Positions 1 to 6,762 of a stretch of DNA of 9,374 nucleotides are shown here, piece by piece (positions within the stretch are counted from its first letter, which is position 1; the number at the start of each line of letters is the position of its first letter). The notes beneath the pieces were generated by a model, which ran no database searches, was not told the DNA's origin, and saw only the letters and a list, made by a program, of their open reading frames with translations. Position numbers and translations under genes: made by a program. This stretch comes from Candidatus Scatomorpha stercorigallinarum. GTDB lineage: Bacteria; Bacillota_A; Clostridia; Oscillospirales; Oscillospiraceae. The DNA is taken from NCBI GenBank assembly GCA_018713375.1, contig DVOV01000081.1:1-9374 (forward strand), given 5' to 3'.

Positions 1-2
1 GG

Positions 3-35
3 TTTCAGGGCCATTTCAGGTCGGCGCGCTATCCT
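3..35 (+). promoter_or_regulatory. Direct-repeat promoter of the first two-component operon
   Basis: Two perfect TTTCAG hexamers lie at 3-8 and 14-19, an 11-bp period. After exactly 10 bp comes TATCCT (30-35), a four-of-six match to the -10 consensus. No good -35 hexamer is present, as expected for an OmpR/PhoB-type activated promoter in which the repeat replaces the -35. The same arrangement precedes the second regulator and the ABC operon. The predicted transcript start would fall at or next to the GGGAGG ribosome site (42-47), giving a leader of only about 13 nt. Sequence before base 1 is not available. Confidence 0.6.
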
Positions 36-54
36 TGATGCGGGAGGGAACTTC

Positions 55-732
55 ATGAGGATACTGATCGCGGAAGACGAGGCCAGCATCGCCCGGGCGC
101 TGAAGGTCATGCTGGAAAAGAACAAGTACACGGTGGACATGGTACACAACGGCGCGGACGCGCTCGAACACATAATGTCGTCCGTGTATGACGCGCTGGT
201 GCTGGACATCATGATGCCCGGCATGGACGGCATCGAGGTGCTGACCACCGCGCGGGCGCAGGGCGTAACGGCGCCGGCGCTCTTCCTCACCGCCAAGGGC
301 GAGGTGGAGGACCGCGTCGCGGGGCTCGACGCCGGGGCGGACGACTATCTGCCCAAGCCCTTCGCGGCCAGCGAATTCCTGGCGCGGGTGCGCGCCCTCG
401 TGCGGCGCAGCAACGCCTGGGCGCCGGCGGTGCTCAGCTTCGGCGGCGTGGAGCTTGACTGCGACCGGTACATCCTCCGGGTGGGCGGCGGCGAGACCCG
501 GCTCAACAACAAGGAATACCAGCTCATGGAGCTCTTCATGCGCCACCCGCGGCAGGTGTTCTCCACCGCGCGGTTGATGGAGAAGGTCTGGGAGCTGAAC
601 TCCGAGTCGGACATGGACGTGGTGTGGACCTATATCGGCTTCCTGCGGCGCAAGCTGCGGCAGCTGGGCGCGGACGTTGAGATAAAGACCATCCGCGGCG
701 CGGGCTATGTATTGGAGCGGGCGGGATGCTGA
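55..732 (+). CDS. OmpR/PhoB-family response regulator (first pair)
   Basis: This is a DNA-binding response regulator of 225 residues, the usual length for the family. The receiver domain covers about residues 1-118. Acidic residues D8 and E9 follow the opening MRILIAEDE, the phosphoacceptor is D51 within LVLDIMMPG, the switch threonine is T79 and the conserved lysine is K101 in the KPF motif. A winged-helix DNA-binding domain follows (about 126-223), with the typical RGAGYVL end. The start is the ATG at 55, preceded by GGGAGG at 42-47. The kinase gene downstream begins inside its last codons (ATGCTGA overlap), so the two are translationally coupled and very probably cognate. The TTTCAG direct repeat directly upstream fits autoregulation, which is inferred. 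The signal and regulon cannot be named from sequence, so no gene symbol is given. Confidence 0.96.
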   Translation: MRILIAEDEASIARALKVMLEKNKYTVDMVHNGADALEHIMSSVYDALVLDIMMPGMDGIEVLTTARAQGVTAPALFLTAKGEVEDRVAGLDAGADDYLPKPFAASEFLARVRALVRRSNAWAPAVLSFGGVELDCDRYILRVGGGETRLNNKEYQLMELFMRHPRQVFSTARLMEKVWELNSESDMDVVWTYIGFLRRKLRQLGADVEIKTIRGAGYVLERAGC

Positions 733-1871
733 AGCGTATGTCCCGGCGCTTTATAGGCGCGGCCATGGCGGCCATAACGGCGGTGGTACTCGTGCTGCTC
801 TGCTGCCTGAACCTGTGGAACTACCGCGGCGTCGCGGACCAGCTCGACAGCACGCTGGACCTGCTCGCCGCGGCGGACGGGAGCTGGCCGGACTTTGCCC
901 TCCAGCAGCCGGCGCCGCCGCGCGGCGGCGGGCCCTTCTCCGGCGAGATGCCGTACATGATACGCTTTTTCGCCGTCCACTACGACGCCGGCGCGCTGGC
1001 GGGCGGCCGGACGCGCGGCTTTTACAAGGGCTACCGCTACCTCGTCCGCGGGGACGGCGGGGCGAAGAGCGTCATCTTCCTCAACGCGGAGCGCGAGCTG
1101 GGCGCGGTGCGCAGCCTGCTCGCCACGACGGCGGCGGTGGCCGCGCTCTGCCTCGCGGCGGTATTCATACTGGTGCTGCTGCTCGCGCGCCGGGCCGTCA
1201 AGCCCTATATGCGCAACCTGGAGATGCAAAAGCAGTTCATCACCAACGCCGGGCACGAGCTCAAGACCCCCCTGACGGCGATATCCACCAGCGCCGACGT
1301 GCTGGCGCTGGATCTGGGGGACGACGAGTGGGTGCGCAACATCCAGACGCAGAGCGCCCGGCTATCGAAGCTGGTCGCCGGGCTGGTGACGCTCTCGCGC
1401 CTGGACGAGGAGGACCCCCTGCCGGAAAAGGCCCGCTTCTCCCTCAGCGACGCGCTCTGGGAGGCCGCCGACCCCTTCGCCCCGCTGATAAAGGCCGGGG
1501 GCAAGTCCTATTCGCAGCGCATCGAGGATGGCCTCACCGTGACCGGCGACCGCGCCGCCGTGCAGCAGGTGGTGAGCATACTGCTCGACAACGCCGTCAA
1601 ATACTCGCCCGAGGGCGGCGAGATAAGCCTGCGCGCCTTCCGCAGCGGCAGGAGGGCCGTCATAGAGGTGTACAACACCTGCGAGGGCCTTGATGAAACG
1701 GACCTGGAGCGGCTTTTCGACCGCTTCTACCGCGCCGACAAGTCCCGTTCCGGCGCGGTAAAGGGCAGCGGCATCGGCTTCTCCATCGCGAAAGCCGCGG
1801 TCGAGGCCCACGGCGGCAGGATACGGGCCGAAAAGAGCGCGCACGGCATAATGTTCCAGGTGACGCTGTAG
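726..1871 (+). CDS. Sensor histidine kinase (first pair)
   Basis: This membrane sensor kinase of 381 residues is the probable partner of the regulator encoded just upstream. Membrane segments lie at about residues 11-30 and 131-153, enclosing an extracytoplasmic sensor of about 100 residues. The HisKA domain carries the H-box AGHELKTPL with phospho-accepting H177. The catalytic domain has an N-box with N289 (LLDNAVKYS), an F-box LFDRFYR and a glycine loop GSGIGFSIAK. The G1 position reads VYNTCEGLDE, with asparagine where the textbook DxGxG aspartate would stand. I recall similar forms in related clostridial kinases, so it is probably active. The sensor is compact: the segment between FFAVHYD and YRYLV is shorter than in relatives I remember. 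The start ATG overlaps the regulator stop and has GGAG at 714-717. An alternative ATG lies at 738. The ligand is unknown. Confidence 0.95.
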   Translation: MLKRMSRRFIGAAMAAITAVVLVLLCCLNLWNYRGVADQLDSTLDLLAAADGSWPDFALQQPAPPRGGGPFSGEMPYMIRFFAVHYDAGALAGGRTRGFYKGYRYLVRGDGGAKSVIFLNAERELGAVRSLLATTAAVAALCLAAVFILVLLLARRAVKPYMRNLEMQKQFITNAGHELKTPLTAISTSADVLALDLGDDEWVRNIQTQSARLSKLVAGLVTLSRLDEEDPLPEKARFSLSDALWEAADPFAPLIKAGGKSYSQRIEDGLTVTGDRAAVQQVVSILLDNAVKYSPEGGEISLRAFRSGRRAVIEVYNTCEGLDETDLERLFDRFYRADKSRSGAVKGSGIGFSIAKAAVEAHGGRIRAEKSAHGIMFQVTL

Positions 1872-1879
1872 AATGTCCC

Positions 1880-1918
1880 GCCCCGGCACGGCGTGGCGCT
1901 CGGGGCCCGCAGTTTTTT
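1880..1918 (+). terminator. Possible weak terminator after the first kinase gene
   Basis: GCCCCG (1880-1885) can pair with CGGGGC (1901-1906) around a 15-nt loop, and a run of six T follows at 1913-1918. The six-base gap between stem and T-run and the short stem make this imperfect. The T-run overlaps the first TTTCAG hexamer of the next operon's promoter. Read-through into the second operon is possible. Confidence 0.35.
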
Positions 1919-1948
1919 CAGTTTCATTTCAGCTTTGGGGTGTATGAT
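1916..1948 (+). promoter_or_regulatory. Direct-repeat promoter of the second two-component operon
   Basis: Perfect TTTCAG hexamers lie at 1916-1921 and 1927-1932, an 11-bp period. Exactly 10 bp later comes TATGAT (1943-1948), a five-of-six match to the -10 consensus. Spacing is identical to the site at 3-35 and to the - strand site at 7350-7382. The predicted start near 1955 would leave a leader of about 10 nt before the ATG at 1965, which is unusually short. Confidence 0.65.
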
Positions 1949-1964
1949 CAGTCTGGTGAATCAT

Positions 1965-2636
1965 ATGAACATACTGGTGATAGAAGACGAACAGCTCCTC
2001 AGCGGGTCGCTCCGCGAACTCCTCGCTCAGCACGGCTTTGCCGCCGAGGCGGCGTATGACGGGCCGCTGGGGCTGGAGCTCGCCCTCACGGGCGTCTACG
2101 ACCTCATCATTCTCGACGTGATGCTTCCCGGCATGGACGGCTATGAGATCGCGCGGCGGCTGCGCTCGAAGCGCGTGGGGACGCCGATACTGATGCTGAC
2201 GGCGCGCTCGGGGCTCGACGACCGCGTGGAGGGCCTCGACGCCGGGGCCGACTACTACCTCGCCAAGCCCTTCGAGACGCGCGAGCTCCTGGCCTGCATC
2301 AACGCCATACTGCGCCGCCAGGGCGCGCAGGTGGAGGAGCTCAGATACGGCGACGCGGCGCTCGACCTCGCCTCGGCGGAGCTGGTGCGCGCCGAGCGGC
2401 GCGTGCGCCTCTCGGCACGCGAATTCGAGCTGGCGCGCTGCCTCTTTTCGGCCGGCGGACGCATCGTCAGCAAGGAGACGCTGCTCGTCAAGGTCTGGGG
2501 CTGGGAGAGCGAGGCGGTGGAGAACAACGTCGAGGTCTACGTCGGCTTCCTGCGCAAAAAGCTCGCTGCGCTCGGCTCGAAGGTAAAAATAAAGGCCCAG
2601 CGCTCGCTGGGCTACCACCTGGAGGCGGGGACATGA
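1965..2636 (+). CDS. OmpR/PhoB-family response regulator (second pair)
   Basis: This is a second DNA-binding response regulator, 223 residues from the ATG at 1965. The frame stays open upstream to a GTG at 1893, but the canonical receiver opening MNILVIEDE begins at 1965. GGTGA lies six bases before that ATG, and the upstream extension would run through the promoter repeats, so 1965 is preferred. The receiver domain has D8, phosphoacceptor D51 in ILDVMLPGMDG, T79 and K101. The winged-helix domain (about 128-222) ends in RSLGYHLE. It is clearly a paralogue of the regulator at 55-732 but quite diverged from it. Its stop codon overlaps the start of the kinase gene (ATGA), so they form a coupled pair. 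Its promoter shares the TTTCAG repeat architecture, so autoregulation or cross-regulation between the two pairs is plausible but inferred. Confidence 0.95.
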   Translation: MNILVIEDEQLLSGSLRELLAQHGFAAEAAYDGPLGLELALTGVYDLIILDVMLPGMDGYEIARRLRSKRVGTPILMLTARSGLDDRVEGLDAGADYYLAKPFETRELLACINAILRRQGAQVEELRYGDAALDLASAELVRAERRVRLSAREFELARCLFSAGGRIVSKETLLVKVWGWESEAVENNVEVYVGFLRKKLAALGSKVKIKAQRSLGYHLEAGT

Positions 2637-3868
2637 TAAAGCGCCTGCGGCTCAAATTCGTGGCCATCAACATGACGCTCGTCACGCTGCTGCTCTGCGT
2701 GATACTCGGCCTCGTTTACTACTCCACGGCGGCGGATCTTGAGACCGACTCCATAAACATGCTGCGCAGCGTGGCCCTCAACCCGCCGCGGCCCGCCCCG
2801 GGCGAGGCGGCGGAGGACGTGCAGCTGCCCTTTTTCGCCGTGCTGCTGGGCCCGGACGGCGGCATCGCCGAGGCCGCCGGCGGCTACTTCGACCTCACGG
2901 ACGCCGAGGCGCTCGCGGAGCTGGTCAGCGAGGCCGTGGGCTCGCCGGGCGACATCGGCGTCGTCCCCGGGCGCGCGCTGCGCTTTTACCGGGCCGACCT
3001 GCCGGGGCGCCATGTTATCGTCTTTGCGGACATCTCCAGCGAGCAGGCCACGCTCGCGGGCCTTGTGCGCACCTGCGCCGTCATCGGCGCGCTGGGCTTC
3101 CTCGCCTTCCTCGCGCTGAGCGTCGCCCTCTCGCGCTGGGCCGTGCGGCCCGTCGAAAAGGCCTGGCGCGAGCAGAAGGACTTCGTCGCCGCCGCCTCGC
3201 ACGAGCTCAAGACGCCGCTGACGGTCATCATGACCAGCGCCGAGCTCGCCGCGCCCTCCAGGCAGACGGAACGCATACAGTCCGCCGCCGGGCGCATGAA
3301 GGCGCTCATCGAGCAGCTCCTGGCCCTCGCGCGGGCGGAAAACGAGGGCGAAAAGGCCGGTGGCGGGCCGGCCTGCCTCAGCGCGGCCGTCGAAAACGCG
3401 GTCATGGAGTTCGAGCCGCTCTGCTTTGAGAGCGGCCACGCGCTCACGAGCGAGATAGCGCCGGGCATAAATGTGCGGGGGGACGCCGAGGCGTTCACGC
3501 AGCTGGCGGAGATATTGCTCGATAACGCCGTCAAATACTCGCGCCCCGGCGGTGATATCGCCGTCACACTGAGGGCCATGGGCCCGCGCCGCTGCGCCCT
3601 CACGGTCGCCGACGAGGGCGAGCCGATAGAGCAGGAGGAGCTCGCGAATCTCTTCAAGCGCTTCTACCGCGCCCCCCGGCACCGGCAGGCCCAGGACGCC
3701 GCTTCGCGCGCCGCGGGCGAAAGCCTGCCTTGCCGGCAGGAGCAGCCCGCGGGCTTCGGCCTCGGGCTGGCCATCGCCGAGAGCATATGCAAGCGCGCCC
3801 GCGGCAGGATACGCTGTGAGAGCGCGGACGGCTGGAACCGTTTCACCGTCGAGCTGCCAAGGGCATAG
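2633..3868 (+). CDS. Sensor histidine kinase (second pair)
   Basis: This is a 411-residue membrane sensor kinase coupled by an ATGA overlap to the regulator upstream, with GGAGG at 2621-2625. Membrane segments are at about residues 9-30 and 147-169, with an extracytoplasmic sensor of about 115 residues between. The H-box is ASHELKTPL with H190. The N-box is LLDNAVKYS with N298, the G1 region ADEGEP keeps the aspartate, the F-box is LFKRFYR (to R346), and the glycine loop is GFGLGLAI. The ATP lid between FYR and the glycine loop is unusually long: about 27 residues (347-373) against about 10 in the neighbouring kinase. The insert is rich in Ala, Arg and Gln, and its DNA holds CCGGCAGG twice. 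Core residues are intact, so it is probably an active kinase. The signal is unknown. The gene ends within the first 36-bp terminator repeat. Confidence 0.94.
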   Translation: MIKRLRLKFVAINMTLVTLLLCVILGLVYYSTAADLETDSINMLRSVALNPPRPAPGEAAEDVQLPFFAVLLGPDGGIAEAAGGYFDLTDAEALAELVSEAVGSPGDIGVVPGRALRFYRADLPGRHVIVFADISSEQATLAGLVRTCAVIGALGFLAFLALSVALSRWAVRPVEKAWREQKDFVAAASHELKTPLTVIMTSAELAAPSRQTERIQSAAGRMKALIEQLLALARAENEGEKAGGGPACLSAAVENAVMEFEPLCFESGHALTSEIAPGINVRGDAEAFTQLAEILLDNAVKYSRPGGDIAVTLRAMGPRRCALTVADEGEPIEQEELANLFKRFYRAPRHRQAQDAASRAAGESLPCRQEQPAGFGLGLAIAESICKRARGRIRCESADGWNRFTVELPRA

Positions 3869-3898
3869 CAAAAGCCGGCCGGGAGACCCGGCCGGCTC
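3863..3898. repeat. 36-bp direct repeat, copy 1 (stop codon plus terminator)
   Basis: This 36-bp stretch is identical to 5787-5822 and in the same orientation. It starts with GCATAG, supplying the last alanine base pattern and TAG stop of the gene before it, continues through AAAA and holds the whole hairpin described separately. The two copies bracket the aldo/keto reductase and LysR genes. Confidence 0.9.
3873..3897 (-). terminator. Strong hairpin terminator between convergent genes
   Basis: AGCCGGCCGGG (3873-3883) pairs perfectly with CCCGGCCGGCT (3887-3897) around an AGA loop, an 11-bp stem. Read on the - strand it is followed by TTTTGC and lies six bases past the reductase stop, so it terminates that gene. 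On the + strand it follows the second kinase gene by four bases, but the next bases are CAATTG rather than a T-run, so termination of the kinase operon here may be weaker. Confidence 0.85.
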
Positions 3899-3903
3899 AA
3901 TTG

Positions 3904-4770
3904 TTATTCGTGTATCTTCATATTGCACAAGGCCTTGACAAAAGCGGGGTCGTCGTGGTCGACGATCTCGCTGTGCCCCAGGTCCTTGGCCGCAACGGCG
4001 GCCATTTCATCGTCCGTCAACGTAAAGTCCCAAATGTCAATGTTCTGCTCCATGCGCTCTACATGGACGGATTTGGGTATCACGGAGACGCCGCGCTGCG
4101 TGTTCCAGCGCAGGACGACCTGCGCGGCGCTTTTGCCGTACTTTGCGCCGATCTCCGTCAGGACGGGATCGGTGAAGATGCCGTGCTTGCCCTCGGCCAG
4201 CGGGCCCCAGGCCTGGGGCGCTATGCCATAGGCGCGCATATTGGCTATCGCCTTCTCCTGGGCGAAGAACGGGTGCAGCTCCACCTGGCAGACGGCGGGG
4301 ACGGCCTCCACCGTCTCACAGAGGTTAGTGAGCGGACCGGGGTAGAAGTTCGCCACGCCAACGGCGCGCGTCAGGCCCTCTTTATGCGCGCGCTCAAGAC
4401 CGCGATAGGCCGCGAAATAGTCGCCCATCGGCTGGTGCAGCAAAACAAGGTCGACATAGTCGAGCCCCAGCCTGCCGAGCGACGCCCTGACGGCCTCACA
4501 GGCCGAGTCCTCGTCCCTGTGGTCCTGCACCCAGGTCTTGGTGGTGATGAAGAGTTCCTCCCGCGATACGAGCCCGTCCGCGATCGCGCGCGATATCGCC
4601 CGGCCGACGGCCTCCTCGTTGTAATACGCCGCCGCCGTGTCGATCAGGCGGTAGCCGGTGCGGATGGCGTCGTAGACCACGCGCTCGCACTCCGCGTGTT
4701 CAGGGATCTGGAACACGCCGAAGCCCTCAAGGGGCATTTTCGCGCCGGTGTTCAAAGTGACATACTCCAT
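3904..4770 (-). CDS. Aldo/keto reductase (diketogulonate-reductase-like)
   Basis: This is a soluble NAD(P)H-dependent oxidoreductase that reduces carbonyl groups. Its length (288 residues) and sequence fit the short bacterial branch related to 2,5-diketo-D-gluconate reductases. The catalytic tetrad is complete: D44 and Y49 in GYRLIDTAAAYYNE, K78 in TTKTW, and H112 in LLHQP. The IPKSV motif near residue 231 is the usual cofactor phosphate-binding site. The start ATG at 4770 is preceded on the - strand by GGAGG with seven-base spacing. It is transcribed divergently from a LysR-type gene, a common arrangement in which the regulator controls the enzyme. That link is inferred. The physiological substrate cannot be read from sequence, because members of the family are promiscuous. 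It ends six bases before a strong hairpin. Confidence 0.94.
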   Translation of the reverse strand: MEYVTLNTGAKMPLEGFGVFQIPEHAECERVVYDAIRTGYRLIDTAAAYYNEEAVGRAISRAIADGLVSREELFITTKTWVQDHRDEDSACEAVRASLGRLGLDYVDLVLLHQPMGDYFAAYRGLERAHKEGLTRAVGVANFYPGPLTNLCETVEAVPAVCQVELHPFFAQEKAIANMRAYGIAPQAWGPLAEGKHGIFTDPVLTEIGAKYGKSAAQVVLRWNTQRGVSVIPKSVHVERMEQNIDIWDFTLTDDEMAAVAAKDLGHSEIVDHDDPAFVKALCNMKIHE

Positions 4771-4869
4771 GGCAATTCCTCCGTATCCGCCTCTTGCGCG
4801 GCGCCGCTATTCCTGATATGATGAACAGCGGTGAGCCGGCAAGCGGCCTAAAATATTTTTCACGCCTCT

Positions 4870-4899
4870 ATAATAGGCCGTTTTGGGGCAAAAGTACAA
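4870..4899 (-). promoter_or_regulatory. Promoter of the aldo/keto reductase gene
   Basis: Read on the - strand, TTGTAC (4899-4894) and TATTAT (4875-4870) are separated by 18 bp, a reasonable sigma-70/sigma-A pair. It gives a leader of about 90 nt. The candidate LysR site at 4881-4893 lies inside its spacer. Confidence 0.5.
4881..4893. promoter_or_regulatory. Candidate LysR-type operator (T-N11-A)
   Basis: TTTTG-GGG-CAAAA is a 13-bp inverted repeat that fits the T-N11-A pattern bound by LysR-family regulators. It lies in the spacer of the reductase promoter and over the -35 region of the regulator promoter, where one protein could control both directions. The arms are only five bases, so this is suggestive. 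Confidence 0.4.
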
Positions 4900-4910
4900 T
4901 GCTAAAGGTG

Positions 4911-4916
4911 TATAAT
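4911..4916 (+). promoter_or_regulatory. -10 element of the LysR-type gene
   Basis: A perfect TATAAT lies 33 bases before the ATG at 4950. No recognisable -35 is found 16-18 bp upstream, where the sequence overlaps the candidate operator. This is consistent with a regulator-dependent or weak promoter. Confidence 0.45.
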
Positions 4917-4949
4917 ACTATAAATTGAAATCATACTGAGGTGGAGGTC

Positions 4950-5792
4950 ATGGATCTATACGAGCTGCGGCAGCTGGCGGCTTTTGCCGAGCGCGGCACG
5001 CTCTCTGCCGCTGCGGAGACGCTGCATCTCTCGCAGCCAGCGCTCAGCCGGAATATGAAAAAGCTGGAGGAGGAGCTGGGTGTGGCTCTCTTCGAGCGGC
5101 GGAAAAACCGCCTGGCACTGAATGAAAACGGCGAGTATGTCCTCCGCATCGCCCGGGAACTGCTGTCCTCGGCGGACGGGCTGCCGGCGAGGGTGCAGGA
5201 ATTCGACCGCAGGCACCGCGCTATTACTGTCGGCCTCTGTGCGCCTGCCCCCGGCTGGCTGCTGACGCCGCTGCTGAGCAGCATTTATCCCGGCCGCATG
5301 CTGCAAACAGAGATTTTGCCGTGGAACAAGCTGCTCGAGGGGCTCGACAGCGGGCGTTTCCAGCTGGCTGTCCTCGCGCGCGAGCCGGAGAGCGGGCGCT
5401 ATTTCTCGCGCGAGTGCGGGCGAGAGTCGCTGATGTTCGCCCTGCCCCCCTCTCACAGGTTTGCCCGGCGCGAGAGCCTCTCTTTTGCGGACATGGACGG
5501 CGAGACCATGCTGCTGATGGACGATATCGGCTTCTGGGACTTCGTGCGCACGGAGAAGCTTCCGCACACGCGATTTTTGATGCAGAATGACCCCGCCGAC
5601 TTCAACGAGCTCATCGCCTCTTCGACCCTGCCCTCCTTCACGACGGATCTCGCGAAAAAATACCTCGGCGGCGGCGCGGGCCGCGTCGAGGTGCCCATCT
5701 CTGACCCGGAGGCGTCGGTGACGTATCGCCTTGCCTGCCTGCGGGAAAATCGGGGCAAATACCGCGCGCTGTTTTCAGCGCTGGATGCATAG
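4950..5792 (+). CDS. LysR-type transcriptional regulator
   Basis: This is a DNA-binding regulator of 280 residues, slightly short of the usual 290-300. The N-terminal winged helix-turn-helix (about 1-60) is canonical: MDLYELRQLAAFAE, then LSAAAETLHLSQPALSRNMKKLEEELGVALFER. An effector-binding domain follows from about residue 88, with a typical LPSFTTDLAKKY stretch near its end. The frame allows a GTG start at 4941, but the ATG at 4950 gives the standard family N-terminus and has GAGGTGG at 4938-4944, so it is chosen. It is divergent from the aldo/keto reductase, which is its likeliest target. Inferred role: control of that gene in response to a small metabolite. Its stop codon lies in the second copy of the 36-bp repeat. 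The co-inducer is unknown. Confidence 0.93.
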   Translation: MDLYELRQLAAFAERGTLSAAAETLHLSQPALSRNMKKLEEELGVALFERRKNRLALNENGEYVLRIARELLSSADGLPARVQEFDRRHRAITVGLCAPAPGWLLTPLLSSIYPGRMLQTEILPWNKLLEGLDSGRFQLAVLAREPESGRYFSRECGRESLMFALPPSHRFARRESLSFADMDGETMLLMDDIGFWDFVRTEKLPHTRFLMQNDPADFNELIASSTLPSFTTDLAKKYLGGGAGRVEVPISDPEASVTYRLACLRENRGKYRALFSALDA

Positions 5793-5822
5793 CAAAAGCC
5801 GGCCGGGAGACCCGGCCGGCTC
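5787..5822. repeat. 36-bp direct repeat, copy 2 (stop codon plus terminator)
   Basis: This copy is identical in all 36 bases and in orientation to 3863-3898; the two start 1924 bp apart. As in copy 1, it contains the TAG stop of the + strand gene before it and a perfect hairpin. Confidence 0.9.
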
Positions 5823-5826
5823 TTTT
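5797..5826. terminator. Bidirectional hairpin terminator between convergent genes
   Basis: The same 11-bp perfect stem as the earlier copy (arms 5797-5807 and 5811-5821, loop AGA) is followed on the + strand by C and a run of six T ending at 5828, a good terminator for the LysR gene. On the - strand it lies five bases past the DUF4340 stop and is followed by TTTTGC, so it serves that gene as well. Confidence 0.88.
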
Positions 5827-6762
5827 TTATCCGAGCACGACGGCGTTGACCGCTTCGATGAGGTCTACGGCCTGGCTTCTCGGCACATAGCCGATGCCCT
5901 CGCCGTCCACCTCGGCGTAGCAGCTCTCGCCGTCCGCGCGGTAGAGGCTCAGGGCGATCTCATCGCCGGAAGCGAGCGTGGCGCGGAGGCTTATCTCCTC
6001 CTCGCCGGAGGCCCCGCCGCCGTCGAACCGGCTGGCGGAGAGCGCCGCGAGCGCGGTGCTGATGTCCGTGACGCTCGTCTCTTCGCCTTCATAGTACCAC
6101 TGCGTCCCCTCGTCCTCCGCCTCCGCGCCCTCGGGCGGCGTGGTGGTGAACTCATAGGTCCCGCCGTCGAGCGTGACGGAGAGGCTCGCGACGTCCTCCA
6201 CCTCCGCCGGGAAGATCTCCGTGTGCCGGAGGTCGTCGTAGGAGCACGCCATGATGGCCTTGAAGGTGTCGTAGCCGATCTCGTAGATGATGGCGCTCTC
6301 GCCCACGCGCAGGTAGGCGACGGCGTCCTCGTCCGTGGGCTCGGCGGTCTCCTCGGCGTCCTCGGACTCCTCCTCCAGGGCCGCGAGCACCTCGTCCCAG
6401 TCCGTGAGCTTATCCGTGGCGCTGCGGGAGAAGGATATCGTGAACGTGAGTATTTCCGCATCCTCCTCGCCGGACTCGGGGTAGTCTATGGTGACGGTGA
6501 GCTCGGGCTCGTCAAGGCCGGTCTCGGCCAGGTCGGCCTCCGTGGCGTCGTAGGTGTAATAGTCCTCAAGGCCGAGGGCGGCGATATAGGTGACAAAGTC
6601 GTTGACGCTGTCCGTGTCCAGCACCTCGCCGTTTTCCGTGTAGTAGACGTCGCCGGCGCGGTAGCTGCCGCCGTTTTCGTCGCGCTCTATCACGTAGTTC
6701 TCCGCGCCGGAGAACTCCACGCGCTCAACATCGACGAAGGCCGGTATCGTGTCGTCGAGCAT
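5827..6762 (-). CDS. DUF4340-family protein, N-terminally truncated
   Basis: This acidic protein segment has up to 311 residues from the first ATG. It resembles the later part of DUF4340 proteins, which in Clostridia usually follow an ABC ATPase, an ABC-2 permease and a GldG-like auxiliary protein. Full-length members begin with a membrane anchor and an earlier repeat of the domain. Neither is present here. The opening MLDDTIPAFVDVERVEFSG looks like an internal stretch of such proteins, so its Met is probably not a real start, and no ribosome site precedes it. Residues about 125-150 form a Glu/Asp/Thr-rich low-complexity linker. The reading frame overlaps the broken end of the ATPase gene in another frame. 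As it stands this is likely a 5'-truncated gene or an artefact of assembly. Recognition of the family rests on memory and is moderately sure. Confidence 0.7.
   Translation of the reverse strand: MLDDTIPAFVDVERVEFSGAENYVIERDENGGSYRAGDVYYTENGEVLDTDSVNDFVTYIAALGLEDYYTYDATEADLAETGLDEPELTVTIDYPESGEEDAEILTFTISFSRSATDKLTDWDEVLAALEEESEDAEETAEPTDEDAVAYLRVGESAIIYEIGYDTFKAIMACSYDDLRHTEIFPAEVEDVASLSVTLDGGTYEFTTTPPEGAEAEDEGTQWYYEGEETSVTDISTALAALSASRFDGGGASGEEEISLRATLASGDEIALSLYRADGESCYAEVDGEGIGYVPRSQAVDLIEAVNAVVLG

Noticed and set aside
1893..1964. GTG start that would extend the second response regulator by 24 residues
   Set aside because: The extension would encode the promoter repeats, lacks a ribosome site, and precedes the canonical receiver start.
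2612..3928. Long open frame of 438 codons on the - strand opposite the second kinase
   Set aside because: It is a shadow of the GC-rich kinase gene: Arg/Gly/Ala-rich, with no domain motifs, while the + strand frame has every kinase motif.
3901..4821. 306-codon + strand frame opposite the aldo/keto reductase
   Set aside because: It is antisense to a gene with an intact catalytic tetrad, shows no family resemblance, and begins inside the terminator region.
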